From Lichenostomus cassidix (lineage: Eukaryota > Chordata > Aves > Passeriformes > Meliphagidae), in the NCBI GenBank assembly GCA_008360975.2, contig CM039187.1, positions 20,985,495-21,049,494 on the forward strand: a stretch of DNA of 64,000 nucleotides. Reading direction: 5' to 3'. Position 1 is the first letter of the stretch, and the number at the start of each line of letters is the position of its first letter. Positions 24,586 through 36,000 of the stretch are shown here, in pieces. A program made the position numbers and the translations under genes. The notes under the pieces were generated by a model, which was not told the origin of the DNA, made no database searches, and worked only from the letters and a program-made list of their open reading frames with translations.

Positions 24586-27478
24586 TTGAGAGTGAAAGCT
24601 CTAAGTCATTAGCTACATAACAAAATACTATGTTTCTTTATTATTGGCTTGATGTGCTGTGCTGTGTATAAAGATGCCAAACAATTTGGCAAGACTTATG
24701 CCTGGGAGTTAAGATCCAAGTCAGCTGTAGAGACTTAAAAAGAAAAAAAGCAAAGAAAAGAAGCAGGCATGCACAGACAAGGACTGCATTTGCCTTTGTC
24801 CTGTGCAAGGGCCTGTATATCCTTTTCTTTTCTGCATTCCTCCCTGGCACAGGGGGTTCCTCCATCATGCTGTTGTCCCAACCACATGTACTCTGGCTGC
24901 CAACTTGTAGCTGTATTTGTGTGCCTGAAGCTTCAAATCTTGAACCAAGTCAGTGCCCCGTGGCAGTGGTACAAATATGCAATAAGAGAAGCTGAAAATG
25001 GAGAGAAAAGACAATTTTCCTTCTCTTTCCTTCAGAAGTATTAGCTGTACTGTCATGCTGGTCACAGGGCTTCCTTGCCTTAATGCCCACTTCAGTCCGT
25101 ATTTATTTAGCAGAATAGTTTAAATTCTTTGCCACCCATGTTTCCTGCTCTTGGAAATTCTTCCAGCCCCTATGACATCAATCACTTGTGCTAGTGGTGC
25201 TTTTGATGCTGGCATTACTAAATTTAATTTGGTGTGCACAAGTGTATACGCCTTGGTCTTGTACTCAGAGTTGTCTAAAAGGTAGTTCTCCCCAAAAATA
25301 CCAAGTAATCATAAATTTATCTGGTTTAGCTGAGAAGTAAAAATTTTCAGCATTTAGCAACACCTAAATATATAACCTGTTTGTAATGTGGAGGCAGATT
25401 TTAATTGCATTCCTCTCTTGATGCTTTCAGATTTTGCGTCCTCCTTGTTTCCTCATGTCAGCTCTGAAAAAGGAGTGGAGCCATGATATCATCAGGAGTT
25501 TTTTCCCCAAGATGCCAAGGGAAGGAAAGAAAACTACCTATCAGCTCTGAGCTTTTCATGAGGAGTTTACAGAAACACTGACATATCTACTAGACCTTAT
25601 ACCCACCTCAGTGCATTAAGAGATAAACACAGTGCCCTTGAAATTAATTGGTGGTTTGACCCTCAAAACTGGGGAGTGAAGTAGTTCATCTACTGCCAAG
25701 AACACTAAATTCAGCAGAAGAAGAAAAAGTGGAAAAAAGAAGGACCTGAGAGAAGCTAAGGATGGAGAATACCAGTTCTATGCTTTCAAAAAGCATGCAA
25801 AAGACTCAAATCTGGTTTAGTAACCAGTGTTCAAGTAAGCACTTAGTCAGTGCTGAAGGCAGACAAAAATCAGATCTAATGACTGAGAATCTTCAGAAAT
25901 AGGGAGGGAGGATCTACTCAGCAAGTTCTTGAATTTTTAAATGTTCTGTTCTTCCATTTCCAGCCCACATGCCAGATGCATACCTCCCTTCAGGGTGAAA
26001 AAGTGCTTGCCCTTTTTGAGTATGACTAAGCAGAGGGCTGTTGTATAAACTGGAAAGTTCTTGCAGAAGCCAATGCACATGTCTGGAGCACAGCATTTGC
26101 ACTTGGGAGGAGGGTAAACAGTGCTTTGGTTTCTAAGCTTTTTGTAATTTAAAGTACACCAGTTGAGCAGAGAGCTGGTCAGCTGTAGTAAAAAAAGCTT
26201 GTTTTGTCAGATAATTTAACTAAATGAATTGAAAATGGTGCTCCCTTATATGACACCCTGATGCTGTTTTGCTCAGACTCCGAAGGCTGGCAGCAGCCAC
26301 GAGGAGCTGTGTGCTTCCCCTGTAACTTCACCCTTGCTGCACCCCAGAGTACTGCAATGAGCTGTGGTGCTGCAAAAGCACCTTGGGTGGGGTTGTGTTG
26401 TGTTTTGTTTTGTTGGGGTTTTTTCCCTAACGCTAGGCCAAAAAGGTTAATTTTTTACAAATACTTCTTGTGATGGAGAAGTCTTTCAAAAAACATTTCT
26501 CCTTTTAAAAGAGCCCTGAAAGAATTTAATTTCAAAAACTGGAATTCCCTAGGTACTTGCAGGACACTCAAGCGAAAAGTACAATCCTGTGTTCCTGCTC
26601 TAGTCTTCACCAAAATTCATTTATTTCAGTTCTTTTATTTTACCCCGGCATTCTTATGCGTAAAGTATTCATGGACTGAAAAATAGTTCATCTATTGCAG
26701 TCATCTTTAAACAACTTAAAACCAGAAGAATTGTAGCCTCTGTGCAATTATTTCCCAGACCCTCCTGCTGTGAATATTCAAAACTAACCAGTTATTTAAA
26801 TGAATTTCTAAGCCACATATGACTTTTTAGAAACTTATTTTTGCCCTCATTCTTTATTGTTGACTGGACTGGTTAATTGAAAACAGATTAGGCTGAGGTT
26901 TCATTAAATATTATGAGAGTGTCCAAAGAAACTTAAAACACAGCATCATCTGAGAGAATTTGAATTCAATTGGAAAAGCTTGAGATTAGTCAAATAGATT
27001 TGACTGGAGGATGGAGCAATTATTGAAGAATAGGCAAAATATTCTGGGACAGACACTACAAGTCTTAAAAAATTGCATTTTCATCCCTAACTTTTAAATG
27101 GAAATTATCTCCAAGATAAATACACTTTTAGCACCTAATTTCCCAATTTATGAAGTGATTTCTGTAACATGACATATTTGGTTTTCTAAAGTTATACATT
27201 ACATTTTCAAAATCTTTTTGACTCTGTAATAATTTAATTTTTTTTTTCTCTGCAACAAGTTACTGAAATTAATAGTTACCTTGGCAAGTTTTCCAGTTCT
27301 CAGTCCTCTCCCTGCTTTACTAAACTAGGTTATAAAAGGAAGAAAAGGAGCAGAAGTACATCAGAAAATGTATATTGCTTAGCCTTACCTGGAAGCTTAG
27401 TTGGGTGCTGTAGATAACTGGGTCCTGTGAAGTGCAGCAGAACGACAAAAGAAACTTTACTAACTTTGCAACCAGAGT

Positions 27479-27515
27479 CTATTTTTAGAGGAAGATTTGC
27501 TGACTCTGACCTTGA
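27479..27515. promoter_or_regulatory. Possible muscle enhancer core: MEF2 site plus ERR-type half-site
   Basis: CTATTTTTAG at 27479-27488 is a perfect MEF2 decamer (CTA W4 TAG). At 27499-27507 TGCTGACTC is a Maf/AP-1-type half-site, and TGACCTTGA at 27507-27515 is the reverse complement of TCAAGGTCA, the extended ERR/NR5A monomer site. An E-box CATCTG follows at 27545-27550. The cluster lies 6.9 kb upstream of the first DUSP29 coding exon. Such motifs arise by chance in this much DNA, so this is a suggestion only. Confidence 0.2.
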
Positions 27516-28689
27516 GTGCTACCCGCTCCAAATGACGATCTTTACATCTGCTGGTAAAACTATTCCCTGATGTGACCTGAAACATTAAACCTGGCAGTTT
27601 ACTTACCTAGTCTTGGTATGACTAAGATAACATGATGCCTGCATGTTGACTATAATAAAACAAACCTCATCTTTGATGTCGTCCCCTTGGCAAGGCCGAT
27701 GCTATGTTTACTGCTGCATGTGGGTTAGGAGCTGTTTCCTGTCATGCTGTGCACAAGTGATTTGGCACTGGCACAACAATGGTCAATGGGTGAGGTGAGA
27801 TCCTGACAAGGTCCTTTTCTCTTGCATGTGCACCACCAGAAAACCATCTCCCCCACCTCCAGTCTTGGTTTTTCCAGTGCCAGCACTTTCAGTATCCATC
27901 TGACTTATGAAATGCCTTTCTTTGTTGAGAGAGTGACATAGTGCTCAGCCATACTCAGTTCTGGTGACAAGAGGACAGCTTACCAAGAAGAGGCAGAAGT
28001 GCACCCTCCAACCTCTGAAAAATTCTTTACTTCCCTAAGGAGCTCCATGCCTTCCTGCTGAAGAAAGCCTAAAACTTTCTCTAATAAGTCATGGCCAGGT
28101 TCATCAAAGATCAAAGCTGGGTTCCCTGGCATCTGAGCCACACCTCTTCCACTCCAGTACTTTGTCTGCTGTGAATGGTGACCTTCATGGCCATGGGGCT
28201 GTCTGCTGAAGGGCTCGGGGATCCCACACCAGCAGCTGGTACATGACATCCTCTGCCCAGGCGTTTGTTCTGCAGCAAACCCTCCCTCAGAGCTTGCAAC
28301 TCGCACAAGAGCATTAGGAGGATGAGTTTTTAGTGCTGTTGGAGCTAGGCTTGCAATGTTATAAGATCCAACTATCAAGTAAGTATTGATATTTCTCACA
28401 AGAAATTCTTCCAGTCAGTTGCCTTCTGCCTGGGAGTGGGGAAAGGAGGCAAAGAGACCAGTCAGGGCAAGCATGTGATACTGGAAGTAGTCCTTTGGTC
28501 TGTGGACCTCATTCCTTCTGCTAAGTTGACCATCCTGGGAATGATCTCTTTGAGCAGACCTGCATGCAGTGCTTGCCTGTCTTTCTTGCTCACAGTGCTC
28601 TCTACTGTCACACCAGTGCCTGCAAAAAGCAGCCAGCTATTGATGGAAATCTGTTGTGGAACTTTTTTCATTTCTTGCAAGAACAAAAA

Positions 28690-28958
28690 TGTTGTAACGT
28701 GTGTCCTTTCCCTGATCCCTCCCCCTTGACCCTTCCAGACTGGCTGATGTGAGCCAGGACCGCCTCCTAACACCACGAATAAAAGCCCAGCGGGACCCGG
28801 AACCGAGCCTCTTGGATTCCAGGCTCTATGGAGCTAAAATTCCCCCTCGGCTCTCCTCTCCCCTCCCCCACTTCCCAGTTCCCTCCCTTATTATCCCAAT
28901 AAACCACATGGAGCCTAGAATGGAACAGCTGCCTTTCTAAACCTGCGACGCTTCCACA
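28690..28958 (+). mobile_element. Possible solo LTR of an endogenous retrovirus
   Basis: The stretch stands out by higher GC and CpG content (CCGGAACCGAG, CCTGCGACGC) from its AT-rich flanks. In + order it has TG near 28690, a CT/C-rich part, a TATA-like CGAATAAAAG at 28777-28785, a further 115 bp or so including a C/T-rich tract, a poly(A) signal CCCAATAAACC at 28896-28905, then a short U5-like tail ending in CA near 28958. This U3-R-U5 order fits an LTR. No clear target-site duplication, primer-binding site or internal gene is visible, and the ends are guesses. A small CpG-bearing promoter is the alternative. Confidence 0.35.
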
Positions 28959-29955
28959 AAGACCCAGTCTGACCAGTCCCACCGCTCATTGCCAAGGAGA
29001 AACCATCTTGCGTGTTCCGGTTCTGGGGCAGCCCTTCCCCCCGCAGCAGGGGAGAGCTGCCTTTAGGTTCTGCACTGCTGCACAGAAATAGTCTTCTGTG
29101 ACTGCAAATGCCTGTGCCCTACCAAAGATTCAGGTTGTCTGAGCATTTTTTCCTGAAGTATTCTAGTCCTACAGCAGTTGCCAATAATTTTCAATGGGAC
29201 ACAAATTTCTGACTCTGTCAGTTATTTTTAATGTTGCTTTAAATCCTTTCAATCACCTTTGTCATCCCCTGTCTGTTTAAAAGATAAAAGTTCATCCCAG
29301 AAGAACCAAGGCCAGGCTTGGTCATGGCCTGTGGCTAATGCTGCAGTACAGATGTGAAATAATAACAAACAGTTTCAGTTCAAGTTCTGGGCATTGGATC
29401 TGCTGGTGTTTCATGCTAACAGCATCACTCCAGCTAAGTTTCTGCATTACAAAGCAGCCAAGCTCCTCCCTGCCAATTATTTAGATAGTCACTCTTAAAA
29501 TGAGAAAGAGCTTAGATGTTAGAAACCTGCTGTGCCTCTAAGTTACCCTGTAAGGTTGTTGTGCAAATTAATTCTATACTGAAAACAGAGAAACTTCGTG
29601 AAGATGGAGAAACAAACCCTATATAATAGAAACTAGCAGCAGTTGCTTTATCTTTATCCCTGCAGATGACCCAGCATGGGTAACATGAGTAACATGATCC
29701 AGCAGACCAGCAGTGCTGGTGAAAAAGAGGGTGCTCTGTGAGGTCTGTGTGCCCCAGGGATGGGGCTTGCCTCTGACCAAGGTTTTTCTGATGTCAGATC
29801 AATAGAGCTACAATGTTGTGTGGTATTGTTATTTTCAGGCAAGTATCTGTCAAAGAACTATTTTTCTGTCTGAATGGGTGTGAAAACAATATGAGCCCTT
29901 GTTCCCTTCTCTCCATAAGGTCCTGACAACATGTGCAGAAGATCACTCACCTCCT

Positions 29956-30068
29956 GGAAAAGTCAAAGAATGGGTAAGATTGGAAGAACCACAGTGGATC
30001 ATCTGGTCCAACCTCCTTGCTCAGGCAGGGTCATCCTAGAGCACATTGCACAGGATTGCATCCAATTT
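29956..30068 (-). mobile_element. CR1 LINE 3'-end fragment, 5' truncated
   Basis: On + the sequence reads GTCAAAGAATGGGTAAGATT, GGAAGAACCACAGTGGATCA and TCTGGTCCAACCTCCTTGCT, then CAGGGTCATCCTAGAGCACA ending CACAGGATTGCATCCA. This is the familiar reverse complement of the bird CR1 3' UTR, so the insertion points to the minus strand. Only about 110 bp remain, as is usual for 5'-truncated CR1 copies. Confidence 0.85.
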
Positions 30069-33000
30069 TTGGTACTAGTTGTTTGTGTTTCCATTAGTTT
30101 TGTTTTTGTTAACTAAAAAATCCTAGCTGCTGAGATGTTTTGAGAGTGGCCAATGACTTGGAGTGCTTTGAGCCTGGACACATAGAAAACACAGCAGGAA
30201 GGCTCTTATTTTGGAAGAGGTAAGCCCCAGCCTTCTGGAAAGTTGAATTGTTACCTTGGACTCCTAGAAGCTAATGTTTGCTGTGTTATTGGTAATTTCT
30301 GAAAATCTTGGCCAAGCTGACAACAGTGCTTTGAACACACAGCTCGCTCCCCATTCCTGGAGCCTTGCGTGCATCCTGCCTGCTCATGTTCCACATGCAG
30401 ATCCCTGCTGTTGGGGATCAGTTCCCAAGGCAGTCACTCACTGGCCCCAGGTGCCACTGACAAATTCTGTGGAACAACAGTGTGGAAGTATGGGAAAGAT
30501 GAGAGCTAAAGTCCTATCCAGAAGGAAGGGCTGGAAAGGGGAGGTGGGGGGAAGCTGCCTTTTTTTCCCCTTAAAACAAAAAGTCTTAGAGGGAATGAGT
30601 TTCTTTCATGAAGAAAAGAAAAAGAAATTGTAGATTTCTGGCCAGACCACACTAGAGGTACAGTTGGAAAAATCTGACACACTAGACTTGAAATTTTTAT
30701 GTTAGTTTAAAGAAAAAGCTTTGATTAAAGTTCTGCTTTAGAAGACTTCCCTCCCCCATTCCAACCTGGTGAACTGGAAGATTTCCTCTTCGCTACAAAA
30801 TATGCTCTTATTTGGAAAAGCTGGGGTTTTAACAATTTCATGGGAAGAATAAGAATATAATTATATAAGATTGTCCTAATGGACATTTGCAGCTGTACAG
30901 AGATGCTAACAGTATGCAGAAACCATTATGTTTCCAGTTGTTTGGCAAAAGTTAAGAAACCTTATATATATATATATTAAAGTTAACTGTAAAGTAAATC
31001 CAGATGGTTCTGTCTCACACAGACAAGCATTCTTCAAACTAGACATATAGTTGTAGCTTGGCTATAACTTGTTTTGATTACTGCAGATAGAGAGAAATGC
31101 TTTAAATGACTGCACCCTCCTCACAAAATGCTGCGTGCCCTTGATTCTTGCTGAAGTCAACTGGCGTTTATACAGCACTACATAAAACTTGTCTAACAAT
31201 ACCTTGCGTGCAGGAGTATCTCATTGGGTGTTACTTGTTTAATTTCTCTTTATACTGAACTATTGCTTAATGGCCCCCATTGGGGCTGGGGCTCTGCTGA
31301 GACAGGTATTGCAGACCTATAAAGCAAAAATGACAATTGCTGCCCCATGTAGCCCACTGTTTGAGCCCGGTTTTGTGCTTCCCTCTTCATTTCCCAGCTA
31401 AGGATTGCTGGAAAATATTGGTTGTATGCTTATTTTTGATTGATGTATTCAGAGTTCTATTTGATTCTTTAATAAGCGTTGTCTGTTGTGTTCATTACTT
31501 CATTTCAGCCAGACGTCGGTTATGTTGCTGCTATCAGCAGGGGAATCAGAATTATGTTGACTTGTGAGGCCATTCTGCAAATCAAATCAAAGGGGCAGCT
31601 TTGCTTCACAGAGCAAGGATTTCAGTGTCTGAACGTTTTAAGTTGACACATTAAGGAGCATTTCTGAAAGTATGAAAACAGGGGGAGCTGAAAGGTTTAT
31701 CAGAAATTATAGGCTTGTGGTATGTTACTTTTTATATTTTGTGATTTTCTCTTTTTTACTCAATAAGCAAATGTTCTTGTAGATAAAGGTTGATGTTGTT
31801 TGCCCAAGTCATATAAAAAGTAGACATACTGCTTTATGAGCTTCTTAGGCAGTGTTGTCAAGAGGGTAATTTGAATTTGACCTGATGGGAATCAAATTTA
31901 CTGACCAGTGCGTCTCTTGCTATGTCTGTGTCAGGGCTAATAGCCCAGCATAGTGGCTGTGTTTGTAAAAGAGTATGTGAGACCAGGGATGAAGCAAGTT
32001 CTATGGTGGTTAGGAAGGAAGGACCCTACTCCTGAACAAGGCTCCCTGGGCTTGTGGGGTGAGGCAGGGGCCAGGGCTCTGAAAGGCATTTTGTTCACTC
32101 TTCTGTGTTTTCTCTCACTGTCAGCAGAAAAAATGTTCTGGGAGATTTGTGTTGCAATGGAGTATAGATCCCAAGGCATAGTAATGTGGAAAATAAGGAT
32201 GAGGTCTTTCTTGTAACCTCCCCTTACCAAAGAATGCTGAGAATAGGAACAGCCTGGGGCCCCGAACTGCTGACTCCCCTGTTGCTCAGTCAGTACTAAG
32301 AGGAAGCCCTGCAAGGAGACACACATGCCAGAGGAATCCTATGGAGAGAGACTACCCAGTGAGTACCTCATTCTGTGCTGTGCAGGGCAGCCTGATGTGC
32401 CCCCGAGGCCCAAAAATGGGGCATCTCCAATTGGTTAGTGTTTAAACTGACCACTAAAGAAAATGGCATTGCCAAAATTCAAGGTGGTTTTGTTCCTAAT
32501 TTACCACAGTAACACAATGAATTGCACCTAATTCTCTTGACAAGAGAATTGGGAAACTGCCACAGTCTGTTTCTACTCTTACTATTCATGGGGATAAGAA
32601 CCTTTTTTTCTTCTACTTCTCTGTATCATTAATACCATATTGCTGCAGAGCTTCCAGAAATGTGTGGTCCAACCTATTTCCTAAGCATAGCACACTTAAA
32701 CCATAAACAAAAATAGTAGCTATTTGGTATGTAACTCTGATCAGAAAAATTGTCCAGACATGCTGAGAGCAGGTTTCAGGTGAGAGTAATCTCATAGTAT
32801 ATGGAGTGCCAAATCTAGACTTAAATAGAGCTGGGAGCCAGAAACTGGATTGATATTTGCAGTCCACTTGGTACAGGCCTCTGGCTTGCTGGCAGGGCAA
32901 ATGGGGAAACACCAGAGTTGCCGTGCTGGTGCCATTGATCTGGCGTCTGTTCCATAGACTGTGGACACTAACAAACCTCTTAAAGGAAACTACATGAAAT

Positions 33001-36000
33001 CTGTGGTCCCCACTTATGGGATAAATGTTCTGCCCTAGAGAAAATCTATTTTCTCTTCCCACTCCACCTCCTTAGATAAAGCTTGGCTGAAAGCCTGAAC
33101 TTTTACATCTTTTCCAGAACTATTTATTCTCTTCCAATGTAAATTGTCTCTGGTGATGGTTATTCTTTTTTATGTGACTATATGATATTCTCTTTAATTC
33201 TTCTATGCTCTTTGCCTCCAAGTGTTCTGATAATAAGTTGAACAGACTAAATAATGATGACAACTGTAACTTTTAACAGTAACTGGTTTGAAAAATGTCT
33301 CCTTTTCACTCGTCCTTAGCAAGCTTGGGGGAAATTTGCCCAGCCACTGCTCAGGTGCAGCTGTTCTATTGTACTTGGAACATCTGGTCCTGTGGTACCA
33401 TATGGCTATGACCTACCATCCTTCTAGAAGTAATCAAGTGCACTTCATGTGATAAAACCCCACAACAGCAAAACAATGCCTCGTAATCCACCAGGAATGC
33501 TCCACCACCACCTCAGGGCAAGTGCCTTTTAATGGCTTTTTTTGCTCTGAGTTTGATCAGGTTCCAGATTATTTTAAGCTGAGAACACCATAAATGCTGG
33601 AAACGAGGTACTCCATTTCAAGAAAAATGCAAAATCCAGACTGATTAGATCTGCAAAGCTGAAATAGAGTTGCTACATTATGAGAGAGATAGCAGGGCGG
33701 CCTTAATAGATGGCATTCAAGTACAGCTGTTTATGGTTCTTAACTGGTGTTGGCCCACAAAATGCATACTTAGAAAGGAAATCGGGGAGCGCTAACACAT
33801 GCCTGGGGGCTTTGAAGTCGTTATTATCATCCTCATGCATAAGAACAGGAGATCCTCTCTAGTCCAGCAAGTTCTGAGAAATGAATGAGTTTGGCGCGTA
33901 CATCAAAGGTCTTTACTTGTAATTTGCTTAAGAGATTAAAAATGAAATATGAGGGAATTATTGAGGAAGAGCAAGCTGCTTTTTTTTCCCCCTTGCAGCA
34001 GGAAAGAACAATTGAGCATCTATTCTGACTGAAAGTGATTACTGAAAAGCTTTCTGACAACCTGGAGCAAAACAGCAGTTGCATCTTAGTTTCACTGACA
34101 TCAAATAAGCTTTTGATTTACTGAGACCCAACTGGACCTGTCCAGTGCCAAGGATTGTCTTTGAGAAGCAAACAAACTTGATAAAGCTCTTTTTTTTTAC
34201 AGAGCCACAATCTCTAAAGCAATGCATTGCCAGACATGAAATGCGCTCTGCATTTTAGCTACCAGAAACTTTCTGTTTCAGAAATAAAATAACAAAAGCT
34301 AGTGACGAATACCTGAAGCTTGCTACTTTCCCCATTCCTGTCAAATGTGATTTTATCTAAGGTTCTTGAGTCTGAGTACCCTTTAGGAAGGAGACAGTGT
34401 TATCAAGTTATTAAGGAGACACTGAAGGTTGGTAACAACCATGGTCTTCTGAGAAAAAACTGACTATGAAAGCTTTGAAAGTGGAAGGAGGAGACAAGTA
34501 GCTTCCTGGAACAGCTTCCTGTAGGATGGCAGAACATGGGAAACCCTTATTTTTGGGATTTGAGGGAACACTGTGAATTTTTGAAAAGAATCCAGAGATA
34601 TTGGCAGAGGTCTAGATCAGGTAAGCTTTCCCATTCCATATCCTTTGCTGTGGCTGTGTCAGAGATGTTGTGGAAGGACTTGTTGCCTCTGAATCAAGGC
34701 CACGTATATTTAAATAAAGCGTGGCCTTTTTTGGAACTGACAAAGGAATTGATGGGTATTAGTCTATAACATGACCCAAAATGCAAGATGCTGACTACAG
34801 ATCATTTCCATGTTTACTTTGATCATTTCCTTGACAGCATAACATTTCTATATATTGTTGAGTTTATATCTATTATGTGCTTTAACACCTTTTCTCCCTT
34901 TCACCACGCAGACTCTTATTGAGTGTTTTTGGTCCACATCATCTTCTTTAGTTTGAAATTTTACCTGCCCTTTTATGTTCTGAAGTGGGTGGTCCTTACA
35001 ACAATTTTGTCTGTTACTTTGTTGTCCCTTGAGCAGAGCATCACCAGTCCAGCTCATTTATTGTTTTTATATCATGGAGCCACAAGGCAGTAGTAATAAA
35101 ATTAGAGTATGTTTCCCAGTCAGAATTAATCAACTACATTTATGAGCATTGGTGCTCTTAATTTTTCTGCAGTGTAAAAGTCTCTTGTTAAAACAGCCAG
35201 TCTCTCCTGTATTTTTCAACCCATACACATAAACATGTGCTGAAAATTTTAAAGACAGCTATTAGCTTGACCCACTGCTTTTCCAGCGAGACTCCAAAAC
35301 ACCTGCATTTGTGCAAGTATTCATTCAACATACCTTATTCCAGCTGTTACAAATGCTGATTTCAGTATAAATGATGGATTCAGTCCTCTGCATTTTCCTT
35401 ACTTACAGACAGTGAAGTGACAACCAATTATTTTGAAAGAACATTAATGTAGAGGATTTTCACATGAATGAAAATGACCTCTGAGCCACCACAGACTTGA
35501 GAACTCAGCCTGATGCCAGAAAGGAGCATGGAAAGAGGTGTCAGGAGATGCTTTGCTGCCAGAAAGGGAATGCCAGGGGACAGGGCTGGCCATCAGGAGC
35601 CCTTACTTAAAGAGTAAAACCATTGGAAAACTGGCTGGGTGGTCAGTGAGATGATTTTAAAAGATATTTGCAGGAAAAGAGGACTTGGAGCTGAGATGTG
35701 GAACCTAAGTTTTTGAGAAAATTCAGCTATCAACAGGAGTTGCGGCCTAATACAATTATAGCTTATTTGCTATCAGAAAAGTAGCATGTATAAACAGTGC
35801 ATAAAATTATTGCTAAATGTGTTTTTGAAATGTCTTGAATTGTTTAGTGCTATGAATAAGCCTGGTTTTAGAGAGAGAGAACTACATGGCATGCCAGAGA
35901 TAAATACAGGTTTTACCTATTGACTTGTCTCTTTAAAGAGAGAGGAAGAGAGCAGGTGGAGGGGGGGAAAACCTGAAGGAAGAAAAACTTGAAAGTAGAA

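Noticed and set aside
27980..28399. 139-codon minus-strand frame near the LTR candidate, considered as a retroviral remnant
   Set aside because: No gag, pol or env motif was recognised and its position and strand do not fit a provirus internal region.
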